Shown here in pieces: positions 10,401-20,867 of a stretch of 64,000 nt of DNA. Both the position numbers and the translations under genes were made by a program. Numbering within the stretch: position 1 is the stretch's first letter; each line of letters starts with the position of its first letter. Source of the DNA: Capra hircus (lineage: Eukaryota; Chordata; Mammalia; Artiodactyla; Bovidae); assembly GCF_001704415.2 (NCBI RefSeq), contig NC_030816.1, forward strand, positions 76,587,713 to 76,651,712, given 5' to 3'. The notes under the pieces are model-generated. The model saw only the letters and a program-made list of their open reading frames with translations. It ran no database searches and was not told where the DNA came from.

Positions 10401-10852
10401 CTGGAGGCACGAATTTTTGCTTCTGTGTACCTTTTCATAAGTAGCTATTAATGACCTGTTAACTCTTTTCCTAACTTCCAATTACCATCTTAATAGGATG
10501 ACCCTGAGCACATCCAGTGGAAAGGAAAATGAAAAAATAACAGCTAATATTTATACATTTCCAATGGCTTTAATTTGATGTGATAACAAACATTTATATT
10601 TTGCTTATGATGTTGAGAAGATGGTAAAGAAATATTTCCTTTACATAAATGAAAGGCCTTTAAAAATATCTTTAAGTCTTGGGGATGCAATATATAGTAG
10701 CATGGTGATTATAGTTAACATTTCTATGTTGCTTACTTGAAGGCTGTTAAGAGAGTAGTTCTTAAAAGTTTTCATCACATGAAAAAGTTTATAACTGTAT
10801 GTAGTTTTGAATACTAACTAGATTTATTGTGCTGCTCATTTTGTAATATATT

Positions 10853-11354
10853 GTTGTTGTTCAGTCACTCAGCTGTCTGATTTTTTGCAACCCCATAGAC
10901 TGCAGCATGCCAGGCTTCCCTGTCCTTCACCAACTCCTGGAGCCTGCTCAAACTCATGTCCATTGACTTGGTGATGCCATCCAACCATCTCATCCTCCAT
11001 CATGGCCTTCAATCTTTCTCAAAATCAGGTTCTTTTCCAATGAGTCAGTCCTTTGCCTCAGGTGGCTAAAGTATTAGAGCTTTAGCTTCAGCATCAGTCT
11101 TTCCAGTGAATATTCAGGACTGATTTCCTTTTGGATGGACAGGTTGGATCTCCTTGCAGTCCAAGGGACTCTCAAGAATCTTCTCCAACACCACAGTACA
11201 AAAGCATCGATTCTTCAGTGCTGAGCCTTCTTTATGGTCTAACTCTCACATCCATACATGACTACTGGAAAAATAATAGCTTTGACTAGATGGATTTTTG
11301 CTGGCAAGGTAATGTCTCCACTTTTTAATATCCTGTCTAGGTTGGTCATAGCTT
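10853..11354 (-). mobile_element. BovB LINE 3' part, left fragment
   Basis: Reverse copy of the 3' end of the RTE-type BovB LINE, from ttgttcagtcactcagctgt to gttggtcatagctt. It stops at an LTR insertion and resumes at 12325. Coding remains are fragmentary. Confidence 0.9.
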
Positions 11355-12324
11355 TGATAGCTTACAGTGAACAGTATCGGATTCCTGATCTCCGAAAAAG
11401 AATAATTAACTTCAGAACCAGAGACTAGGCTTGATCACTCAAGAGCTTTTGTGTAGCAGAGTTTTATTAAAGTAAAAAGGGACAGAGAAAGGTTCTGACA
11501 TAGACATCAGAAGAAGGATGGAGAGTGCCCCCCTCACTAGTGTTAGCAAGGGAGTTATATACTTTTTAAATTACTTATTCAGTTCAGTTGCTTAGTCGTG
11601 TCTGACTCTTTGCGACCCCATGAATCACAGCATGCCAGGCCTCCCTGTCCATCACCAACTCCCAGAGTTTACCCAAACTCATGTCCATCGAGTCGGTGAT
11701 GCCATCCAGCCATCTCATCCTCTGTCGTCCCCTTCTCCTCCTGCCCCCAATCCCTCCCAGCATCAGGGTCTTTTCCAATGAGTCAACTCTTTGCATGAGG
11801 TGGCCCAAGTATTGGAGTTTCAGCTTTAGCATCAGTCCTTCCAATGAATACCCAGGACTGATCTCCTTTAGAATGGACTGGTTGGATCTCCTTGTAGTTA
11901 TTACAATAAATCAAAAGAATGCCTCAAGTTTTAAAAACTTGACCAGACCCACTGCCACAATTTAAATTTTAGGATAACAGGATTAGAACTTAACAATAGA
12001 AAGATCCTACGAGACCCACTCCCATAATTTACATTTTAAGATATCAGGATTAGTCAGAAGGTTTTCAGGAAGGAGAAACTGTCCTCAAGCAGGATACACT
12101 ATTGTATAATCCCTAGTATACAACAAACTGAGTTTTTTGTTGTGTAACCATCAGTTCTGGGCTTAAAGCAGAAAAAAAATTTTTTGTATGTGACTAAGAC
12201 TAAGGAATGTAGAGAAAAAAATAAAGTTTGTCCTTTCCTCCTCCTCCTTGAGAACCCCAGACCCCTTTTTCCTCCTCGGGGACCCCAGACTTCTTATCAG
12301 TTAGCCTAAGAATTGACTCTCTCA
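11355..12324 (-). mobile_element. Endogenous retrovirus LTR inserted in BovB
   Basis: TG...CA-bounded segment between two halves of one BovB copy, with short flanking duplications (gctt at 11351-11354 and 12325-12328). A minus-strand AATAAA lies around 11461-11468. Composition resembles a bovine class II (BTLTR1-like) LTR. It contains a SINE at 11577-11897, leaving about 650 bp of LTR. No viral coding region is present. Confidence 0.65.
11577..11897 (-). mobile_element. BovB-derived SINE nested in the LTR
   Basis: Reverse copy beginning ttattcagttcagttgctta and ending gactggttggatctccttg. The encoded peptide is only the tail of the BovB ORF2 product (LKLQYLGHLMQRVDSLEKTL), not a host gene. 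Confidence 0.85.
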
Positions 12325-12880
12325 GCTTTTCTTCCAAGGAACAAGCATCTTTTAATTTCATGGTTGCAGTCACCATCTGCAGTGGTTTTGGAGCCCAAGA
12401 AAATAAAGTCTCTCACTGTTCTATTTTTTTCCCCATCTATTTGCCATGAAATGATGGGACTAGATACCATGATCTTTGTTTTTTTGAATGTTGAGTTTTA
12501 AGCCAGCTTTTTCACTGTCCTCTTTCACCTTCATCAAGAGGCTCTTTAATTCCTCTTTCTGCCATAAGGGTGGTACATCTGCATATCTGAGGTTATTGAT
12601 GTCTTTCCCAGCAATCTTGATTCCAGCTTGTGCTTCATCTAGCCCACCCTTTTGCATGATGTACTCAGTGTATAAGTTAAATAAGCAAGTCTACTTCGTT
12701 GACGTACTCCTTTCCCCATTTGGAATCAGTTTTTGTTCCATGTCCAGTTCTAACTGTTGCTTCTTGACCTGCATACAGATTTTTCAGAAGGCAGCTAAGG
12801 TGGTCTGGTATTCCCATCTTTTTAAGAATTTTCCACAGTTTGTTGTGATCCACACACAGTCAATGAGGCAGAAGTAGATG
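12325..12880 (-). mobile_element. BovB LINE, right fragment
   Basis: It continues the BovB at the exact point of interruption (cttccaaggaacaagcatct) and runs to cacacacagtcaatgaggca. It has many substitutions and broken frames. Confidence 0.9.
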
Positions 12881-12903
12881 TTTTGTCAAATCAGATCTCC
12901 TTT

Positions 12904-13140
12904 GTTGTTGTTGCTCAGTTGTGAGGTCCTGTCTGACTCTTTGTGACCCCAAGGACTGCATCACGCCAGGCTCCCCTGTTATTCACCATCTCCTGGAGCT
13001 TGCTCAAACTCATGTCCATCGAGTTGGTGACGCCATTCAACCATCTCGCCCTCTGTCGCCCCCTTCTCTTTATGCCCTCAGTCTTTCCTCACATCAGGGT
13101 CTTTTCCAGTGAGTTGGCTCTTCATATCACGTGGCCAAAG
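12904..13140 (-). mobile_element. BovB 3'-derived fragment
   Basis: Reverse copy starting ttgttgttgttgctcagttg and ending cacgtggccaaag. It abuts the preceding BovB but repeats its 3' portion, so it is a separate insertion. Confidence 0.85.
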
Positions 13141-13142
13141 TA

Positions 13143-14335
13143 AAATCTCCTCAGTAGCAAGGAAATATATCAAGAAATGAATACCTTTTTTTGATTTCAT
13201 TATTTTCAGTTGAGTGCTAACATAAATGGAATGCATGTGAATAATTTTATAATAGGGAAATTTATCCAGAGGGGTTAAAAAAAATGAGATTTGAACTTCT
13301 TTTTTTAAGATCTGAACTTGACAAGTCATCCTTCCTGACAAACCCTCCAATGTCTAAGAAGAAAAACCAAATAAGTAAATTAAATATTTAAAACAGAAAA
13401 TAACATTTTAATTTATATCAAATGCATGATACAGTAGAATTGGATTTTGATGAGAATTTTTAAATACATTGCATCATACACTGGCAAGTTCAAAAGGCAC
13501 AGCACACTTGCATGAATATTATAGTTTCCATAGTGCAATACTACTTTCCATTTCATGTAGCAGTTTAGAACTATCTTCTTTCTACTGACCAGTTTTAACT
13601 CAATTGCTTTAACGTTGGGCCACCAAGAAGGTCTTAAAACCCATGATGTTTGCATGTAGATGCTACTGAAGCTATTTTCATGAAATACATGGAAGTGTGT
13701 CCTCCTTATGAGGTCTAATATAAAAATCTCCCTGTTCTAAGTATTATGAATGGCTGTGTATCACTTTCCTTAAAAAGAAAATATTAAAAAAATATATATT
13801 TATATATTTCATTCCCTTCCTTGGTTGTTTGGGAGTTAGACTGACAGACCTTCCTCTAGATAAAATACAGGACCTTACAGCATGAACTTTGGATAAAAAT
13901 CTCATTCCTGATTCTACTTTATTTTTAACTATTTTCCTTTTATTCAAATACCTTCAACCACTACATCGTGCTGAACCACTGAACTAAAACAACAGATAGA
14001 AGAGTGCCTGGCAAACTCTGAGTACTCAACAAATACTTGTTGAATATATGAAATATATCTTGCTTTCTTTGTTTCTTTGAGTAATTATTTTTTGGGGGGA
14101 AGGTTTGGGAAATCATATAAATTATCTTTAATGTTTGACATTATTGTTTACATTTAATATCATTTCATATGCTTCTCGCCTATGAGTAAAACCTTTAATT
14201 TAATATTATTGTTTAATCCTGACCTGTTTTTTAACTCTGTTTCCATGAAGACATGACTGAAAATCCTGCACTGTCACACAAGAGTGCTGAAACAATAAAG
14301 AATGGAAAGCTACTCTTTCTGGACTGTAGGTTTAC
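13143..14335. other. Intron E28-E29, unclassified part
   Basis: AT-rich. A short L2 or MIR-like tail (gagtactcaacaaatacttg) lies near 14020-14045. Nothing else recognised. Confidence 0.45.
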
Positions 14336-14491
14336 CTGATCATGGATAGTTCCTAAGTCCAGGGCCACTTCAGCTAGTTGAAGGGAAAGTTCAGAAGGTA
14401 ATATAGTATAAAGACCAAGGTACTTATTCTTCTGCTCTTCAGCCATTTTTTCAACATTCTGTCGGTGATTTATGGCTTCTGTTAGGAGAAT
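14336..14491 (-). CDS. SYNE1: SYNE1 exon E28 (residues 2359-2410)
   Basis: 156 bp, 52 codons, phase 0, acceptor ccttcag and donor gtaaac. It begins ILLTEAINHRQNVEKMAEEQ and ends DLGTIHDQ. YLGLYTILPSELSLQLAEVA is a helix B segment well known from nesprin-1. Confidence 0.96.
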
Positions 14492-14824
14492 CTGAAGGAA
14501 AGATCAACATAAGAAATTTCTAGGAGCCAGATAAGGAAATTGATTTTTACACATACAGAGACAAGGATATGTATGGTTCCTCAAAATTGGATTAAGAGTA
14601 GAATTAGAGAAACACATTTACAAAAACAAACATTTCTATAGTCTCTAAATAAGAAGCATGTCCACTTTATATGGAACAAAAGAATGTCCAATGAACTAAC
14701 AGCCTTTCATGTAAAACATTTCTAAAAGATTTCACTTCAATATCTCATTGAATATAACCAAGAATATCAGATTAAAATTAGCACTGTTTTTTTAAATGAT
14801 GAGTCTAGGGAATGAATTTGGTAC

Positions 14825-14990
14825 CTTAAGTTCTTCAAGCTGAGCATCTATTTCTATTGTTGGATTCCCCAAGTATTCCTTCGTTTCCTGAACCCAAGAT
14901 TTTACTGAACTGATTTGTGTCTCCACCACTTCTCGCTCCTTGAGCTCTTGCTTTACTATCTTCCCGTTCTTCTTGACTTTCTCCTGCATG
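14825..14990 (-). CDS. SYNE1: SYNE1 exon E27 (residues 2303-2358)
   Basis: 166 bp, acceptor tctaaag, donor gtacca. The first base completes Asn, then MQEKVKKNGKIVKQELKERE to IDAQLEELK. The Met is internal to the protein, not a start. VKSWVQETKEYLG is helix A with the conserved Trp. Confidence 0.96.
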
Positions 14991-15585
14991 CTTTAGAAAC
15001 ATTAAGGGGAGAAAGCCGACATGGATTGAAATGAAAGGAAGCCTCTAGTACATGACATCACATTGTCAAAAACAGACGTTACAAAGTAAAAACCTTCTAT
15101 TTTTTTCCAAGTAAAGGAACTTCCCCCAATCTGCCAGATAATTTTCAGTAACATTTAAACTTACTTTAAATACAACAAGAATACCCTTAATGTGAAGTGA
15201 CTGATTTATCCCTGGAAAAAGGAGAGCTGACATACTCCCCTGCCACTACACTGCAATCCATTTTCCTGTCTAAAATAACCTGGAGATTGTTTGATTTTTT
15301 TATTTCCTGTTTAGAAATCTACTTATATGGTACAGAATCATCAGCCCCCAAAATTAATGTATAATTGGAATAGTTGTGCCTATTAGAGACTAGCCTTTAA
15401 ATAAAGAATCAAATTTTGGATATTTTATGATTAATAATGTTCAGCATCCAAATTACAAGTCTTTACTTGAATTGACATAATTTGGTTGCAAAGTTTAAAT
15501 AAGTGGAGTCAGATTATCCTGAATTCATCTATAATTGAAGGGGTGAATATAGGATACATATGAGTGATATATTACTAGGGCATGG
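14991..15585. other. Intron E26-E27, unclassified part
   Basis: No recognisable repeat or exon. Confidence 0.45.
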
Positions 15586-15705
15586 CAACCCCCTTCAGTA
15601 TTCTTGCCTGGAGAATCCCCATGGACAGAGGAGCCTGGTGAGGTGCTATCCATGGTGTCGCAAAGAGTCAGACATGACTGAGCAACTAAGTACACATAGT
15701 ATTAG
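15586..15705 (+). mobile_element. Bov-tA SINE, 3' half
   Basis: Forward partial copy from cttcagtattcttgcctgga to catgactgagcaactaagta. The tRNA-derived 5' part is missing. Confidence 0.85.
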
Positions 15706-15929
15706 TCACTTCAGGAGTTAAACTATATAGTGACATTTCCTCTTTGGTCCAATAAGTAAATCAAGCTGGTTATCTATCATTAAGATTAACTTTCTCTACG
15801 TTCACTATCAGTAAATGACTCTTATTTACCTGGACTTTGGTATCATCCTTGCTCTAATGTCTCTGTCATCCAATTTAGCCAATGAGCAATCAAGAGTTAT
15901 CAAAACCAAATTCTCCATAGCTCCCAACT

Positions 15930-16300
15930 GTTAACCTTTCACGCTTCATTTCTCATGAATTACCCCATCACCCAAGAGTTCCTTAAAAGTGCTTACTTCC
16001 AAGCTGGCTTACTTGCTGTTCCCTTGTCTTCGGAACTCTCCTCCTACCTCACCGGCTGGTTCAAACCTGCTTAGTTTTCAACTTAAATATCCCTTCTGAG
16101 GGGAAGCCTTATTTGACTCCTCTCCTAGGTTAGTTGCCTCTGCTTCGATTTCATTTAGCTCCCTTCAAATGCTCCACCTAAATGCATCTTTAGCTGTCTA
16201 CCTCTGCTGCCTGACTGCAAACTGCCTGAAGGTAGAGATTGAATCTGTTTGCTTCATCACTACACTTCTAATCTGACTAGATATGTGCTAGATAGACAGG
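15930..16300 (+). mobile_element. L2 LINE 3' fragment
   Basis: gaggggaagccttatttgac and gactgcaaactgcctgaagg correspond to the L2 3' end. Confidence 0.65.
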
Positions 16301-16429
16301 ATGATAGGGATAGACCCCATGTCTTTAAGGTGGCATGGTGGAGCTCCCCCAAGACTCTTAATACCACATTTGTCCCTTTGGGTCACGGCCACATTTAGAA
16401 ACAGAGAATGAGGGCAGGTGTATAGTTAC

Positions 16430-16689
16430 TTCAGGCACCGGTCCTGCATGGCTGTGATCTCCTGCACCGTGGGTGGCTCTCCCCCAGGGGACGGTGTGAC
16501 TCCATCCTGGAGCATGCTCAGCGCTTGTTGCCGCAGCATCCCTAAGGCCGACTGTTGCCGTTCCAGCTCCAGGGTGAATGTGTCATGGTATTCGAGAAGA
16601 GTTACGAGTTCTGCTTTGGAGGCCTTCTCTGCTGAGCTTCCAGGTAATTTATCTTGCAGCTGATCAATCATTTCAGAGGCTTTCTTAAC
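16430..16689 (-). CDS. SYNE1: SYNE1 exon E26 (residues 2217-2302)
   Basis: 260 bp. It begins VKKASEMIDQLQDKLPGSSA after acceptor catcag and ends CTGAA before donor gtaact. The trailing AA begins an Asn codon completed in E27. Pro-rich TPSPGGEPPT is an inter-helix loop. The first residue Val matches the junction with E25. Confidence 0.96.
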
Positions 16690-17467
16690 CTGATGACAAA
16701 CGCACACACTATGAAGTTCAAAAGTAAATAAAATGAAAAAGAGAGGACTATTCCAACAAATGCCACATTTGACACTGAAACACTGATGCACGGTAGAGAC
16801 GATGGCGTCAACTCTAAATCTTGGGAAGCTAAAACATGAACAGTTCTCTTAACATGGAAGAAAAGACCACTTCAATTATTCTGGGTTTCAAGACTTAATC
16901 TCAAAATAATATTAGGGCAATCAGGGACTTCATAACATAGAAAAGGGTTTAATTTTATTTTTTACTAAACAGATAAGAGAAAGACTCTTCTCAATATTTA
17001 TGTTAACATGAATATGTGCCTTTGAGTCACAAAGGAAGATGTGGCTTAAAACACTGAATCCTGTTTAAAAAATAGAAGATATTAAACATGATTTGAAAAA
17101 TGAGTTAGATTCCTTCCTTATTTCATGGAAAGACAAAGTGTTTTGCACTTTTACAGGGCCAGGAAAGAAAGTTTCGCTAAGAGCCCCACAAATGGGGCAA
17201 AATCGGCTTGCTCTCCTCTCAAAATGCAATTGCTTGGATTCTTTCTTTCTTATTATAATAAATGGGCCTGGACTTGGGACCAAATTGCACATTGCATTCT
17301 GTATTTTATTTCATGATTTGGTTTTCAAGTCATGGAGACAGAGATTTTTTGAAAAAGGCTTTTTACTTTCATAAAGCCAATTTCAAAAAAGGGACAAAAC
17401 ATTGCTTTCAGGATACATTCTCCTCAGTGAGGAGACACTACTTTGACCCATTAGTAATGGTGATTAC
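16690..17467. other. Intron E25-E26
   Basis: No recognisable repeat. Several open frames on both strands lack splice support and are not called. Confidence 0.45.
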
Positions 17468-17686
17468 CCTATTGTTAAAGCTCGTCCACTCATCCACTGC
17501 ATCTTCCAGTAATTTCTCCTGGTCCTGGGCCACAGCACGGAGTCGCGTCCAACGCTGCCAGACAGCTGTCGTTGACCTGCTTATGGCTGCTTTGCTGGCA
17601 TCATTTCCGGTTCTTTCTAGTTCTGAAGCTTCACCCTCTAAAGCCACAATTTTCTCATGGAAAGAGTTTATTACTGACACTAAAGC
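17468..17686 (-). CDS. SYNE1: SYNE1 exon E25 (residues 2144-2216)
   Basis: 219 bp, 73 codons, phase 0, acceptor actccag, donor AGG-gtaatc. It begins ALVSVINSFHEKIVALEGEA and ends DEWTSFNNR. VWQRWTRLRAVAQDQEKLLE is a well-formed helix C. A frame running through the donor continues only a few codons, which fixes the exon end. Confidence 0.96.
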
Positions 17687-18355
17687 CTGGAGTGGGAAGA
17701 GGAGAAAAGAAGTTGAAGAGAGAGATGATTTTTTTCAAAAACTCTACGGATTTTGGTAAAGTCCAAAATTACCTGCAAAAGAAAACGTTCCTACATACAT
17801 TTATTTTCCTCTGTTAATTCTTACTTTTACATTTAATTTGTAACTGAGTTAGGCTTGAGTTTTCTAAAGCAGAATAGTGAATACTTATTAAAAAGTTGAC
17901 ATGCTATCTATCTGAATGACATTATCCTGGTTTTTTTTAAATTAGCAAAAGGATAAGTGAACAGAATTTAATATTTAAGTATGTCACATTCACCTTTATA
18001 TTGCTGTGATATATGAGTGAGACTCAAGTCGTTAACTTTTGAATTTCAATTGGAGTAATCTAAGTTACATCAGAAAGTATTTACTGAAATCTACTGTGTC
18101 ACAGCTTATCAGAAGCAAATTTCTCTGAATGTACTTTTTTAAAGCTAGCTATGCATTTCCAATGGAATGCTAAATGAGTGACAGCAGTTAATTAAGTTAA
18201 AACTGCTCTGAAATGTGGTTAAACACATCCTTTTTTTGTTTAAGAAGCCCTTGTGGAAATCAGAATTTATTGACTTGTTTCTTGAACTACCATAGTGCAA
18301 AGACCCGTTACAGCTAGAATGACAAGAGTACTAAAAACACCGACAGCAAACTAAC
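17687..18355. other. Intron E24-E25
   Basis: AT-rich, nothing recognised. Confidence 0.5.
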
Positions 18356-18500
18356 CTTATGTTCCGACAACTTTTCTTCCGCTTCGTGACTGGAAGAAGT
18401 CTTCAATAAAGAAAACTCAGACAATTTCTTTTCAGCTTCATTCATCAGTTCAATAACCTCTTCCCTTGCTTTCTGATAATCCTGCCATTGAGCTGCACAT
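18356..18500 (-). CDS. SYNE1: SYNE1 exon E24 (residues 2095-2143)
   Basis: 145 bp, acceptor tttcaag (AAG type), donor gttagt. After the split Arg codon it reads CAAQWQDYQKAREEVIELMN to EEKLSEHK. QWQDYQKAREEVIELM is helix C running into the next linker. Confidence 0.96.
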
Positions 18501-18642
18501 CTTGAAAACAATCCAACAAAAGTCAAGAGACAACTTAAAATCACATATTCCTATGCGAGAGCTCTGAGGTCAGCATGTCTAGGGATACTCACGTCTAGGG
18601 ATATATCATGAATTTACATGATCATCTACATCCTTGCGCTCC

Positions 18643-18846
18643 TGCTCCTGCTTAGTTGCTCAGTCATGTCTGACTCTTTGTGACCCCATGGATTATAACC
18701 CACCAGGCTCCTCTGTCTGTGGGATTTCCCAGGCAAGAATACTGAGTGAGTTACCATTCCCTTCTCCAGAGGATCTTCCCAACCCAGGGATCAAACCACA
18801 GTCTCCTGCATTGCAGGCAGATTCTCTACCATCTAAGCCTCTAGCA
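18643..18846 (-). mobile_element. Bov-tA SINE
   Basis: Reverse copy from ctcctgcttagttgctcagt to taccatctaagcc. Confidence 0.92.
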
Positions 18847-18865
18847 AAACCCCAGTGTACATCCT

Positions 18866-19074
18866 TAGTGTGTTAGTCGCTCAGTCATGTCTGACTCTTT
18901 GCAAGCCCATGGACTGTAGCCCAGCAGGCTTTTCTGTCCATGGAATCCTCCAGGCAAGAATACTGGAGTGCGTAGCCCTTCCCTTCTCCAGGAGATCTTC
19001 CCGACCCAGAGATCAAACCCAGGTCTCCTGCATTGCAGGCAGATTCTTTATCATTTGAGCCACCAGGGAGGCCC
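18866..19074 (-). mobile_element. Bov-tA SINE
   Basis: Reverse copy from tagtgtgttagtcgctcagt to gagccaccagggaggccc. It lies 20 bp from the previous copy and about 80 bp from E23. Confidence 0.92.
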
Positions 19075-19154
19075 ATGTACATCCTTAATGCATTCAAATT
19101 TTCCACGTGAAAACCCATTTCACTAGAATATAAAGAACAAAGTAATTTCTGTAC

Positions 19155-19492
19155 CTCTGCAAGAGCTCTAACTGGGCATGTGAATCCTGTATTATCATCT
19201 GGCTCTTCTCTTCCAGGGAGGCCATTTTCTGCGCTAGGTCCTCTTTTCCAGTCGGCTTGATGAGTGGGTCCAGGTTGGCTACCAGGCCTTGAAGCTCCTC
19301 CAGATTGCTGTGGAACTGATCCTCTGCACTAAAAAACTCCATGTGGCTTTTGAGACTCTCCTCCGCACTCTCCACATCGAGGCCATTGCCTGTCAGTTGT
19401 AACATTTCATGAGCATCCTCAAGCCAGTCGTTAGCAGCTTGAAACACTTGATAGTACCTTTGACACTGACTGTATATTTGGGTCAAGGTAGT
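19155..19492 (-). CDS. SYNE1: SYNE1 exon E23 (residues 1983-2094)
   Basis: 338 bp. It begins TTLTQIYSQCQRYYQVFQA after acceptor tttttcag and ends GCAGAG before donor gtacag, leaving AG of an Arg codon finished in E24. AANDWLEDAHEMLQL is helix A. Length is about one repeat. Confidence 0.97.
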
Positions 19493-19821
19493 CTGAAAAA
19501 CAGCAAGAGCAGGCACAATAAACACTCATTTGCAATGTGTTTCCCGAAAATAGTTTACATCTTCCATTTCTTTTCAGGTCAGTCTCGTGGTGGTATGTCT
19601 GCAAGTGAATTGATAAGCTGGTGACATTTGTTTTTTATTATTCTCTACTTTCCCTTCAGCTCTTCTTGTTATAATTTTATTATCTCAGTTAAAATAAACA
19701 AGAAAGGTCATAGAATAGAAACTTACGATGGTTCTGAAATGTCCTCTCTCTAAAGAAAAAGTATAATGCTTAGCAATAGGTGGCAGAATGAATATTCACC
19801 AACGTGAAATAATGCCTTAGG

Positions 19822-20039
19822 TAGTGTGTGTGTTCTCAGTCACATCTGACTCTTTGCACTCCCATGGACTGTAGCCCACCAGGCTCTTCTGCACATGTAA
19901 TTTTCCAGACAAGAATGCTGGAGTGGGTGGCCATTTCCTCCTCCAGGGGATCTTCCTGATCCAGGGAGTGAATCCACATCTCTGCCATCTCCTTGCAATG
20001 GCAGGCAGATTCTTTACCTCTGTGCCACCTGGGAAGACC
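19822..20039 (-). mobile_element. Bov-tA SINE
   Basis: Reverse copy from tagtgtgtgtgttctcagtc to gccacctgggaagaccc, adjoining an L1 fragment. Confidence 0.9.
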
Positions 20040-20047
20040 CAGTTCCT

Positions 20048-20300
20048 CAGGCAGGAAGGAGTATAACCATACCAGTGGGAATGTAAACTGGTATAACCAC
20101 TATGGAAAACAGCATGGAAACTCCTCAAGAAATTAACCACCAATATGATCCAGCAATCTCACTCCTGGGTACTTATCCAAAGCAAACAAAATCATTACCT
20201 CAAAGAGAAATCTGTACTTTCATGTTCATACCAGTGCTGTTTACAATAGTCAAGGTATAGAAATAACCTAAGTGTCCATCCACAGATGAATGAATTAAAA
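20048..20300 (+). mobile_element. L1 LINE fragment
   Basis: The stretch gtgggaatgtaaactggtat, ccagcaatctcactcctggg and ccatccacagatgaatgaat is the terminal part of L1 ORF2 and its downstream sequence, with broken frames. Confidence 0.88.
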
Positions 20301-20404
20301 TACACATCTTGGAATATTTTGGCTGGTTGAAATTCCATAGAATCAGAAGGACTGAGAACAGATGTGGGGAAAACGGACCAAGGTATTAAAGCAAGTAAAC
20401 TTTT

Positions 20405-20466
20405 GGGTAGGCTAAGGTCCATAGGGTCATACAGAGTTGGACAAGACTGAAGCAACTTAGCACCCA
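20405..20466 (+). mobile_element. Bov-tA SINE, 3' terminal scrap
   Basis: Forward remnant: aaggtccatagggtcatac and gttggacaagactgaagcaa. Confidence 0.7.
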
Positions 20467-20593
20467 CTCTATTATTTATTAGCTCTCCAAAAGGAGAGAG
20501 AAAACCAAGGTGTTCCTGTGTTAAAACGAAAGTCATATCAACATGGAAATCACTTGAAATGAATACCATGAACATAAAAACTCACACCTGTTT

Positions 20594-20808
20594 GCTACTG
20601 CGCTTAGTTGCTCGCTTCATGCCTGACTCTTTGCAGCCCCGTGGACTGTAGCCCACCAGGCTCCTCTGTCCATGGCAATTCTCCAAGCAAGAATGCTGCA
20701 GTGGGTTGGCATGCCCTCCTCTAGGGGATCTTCCCAACCCAGGAATTGAACCTAGGTCTTCTGCCTTGCAGGCAGATTCTTTACCAGGTGAGCTGCCAGG
20801 GAAGCCCC
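20594..20808 (-). mobile_element. Bov-tA SINE with clear target duplication
   Basis: Reverse copy from gctactgcgcttagttgctc to ccagggaagcccc, flanked by a 10-bp direct repeat acacctgttt (20584-20593 and 20809-20818). It ends 50-60 bp from the donor of giant exon E22. Confidence 0.93.
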
Positions 20809-20867
20809 ACACCTGTTTACAAAGAAGCAAAGTGAGAAAAATGGAGCAGAAGCCCCATGGCACCCAC

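Noticed and set aside
14981..14990. ATG at the beginning of E27 as a possible internal translation start
   Set aside because: It follows a consensus acceptor and completes a split Asn codon, so the Met is internal. No promoter-like sequence is seen upstream.
17093..17374. Plus-strand 93-codon frame in the E25-E26 intron
   Set aside because: No start context, no splice support and biased composition from AT-rich intron sequence.
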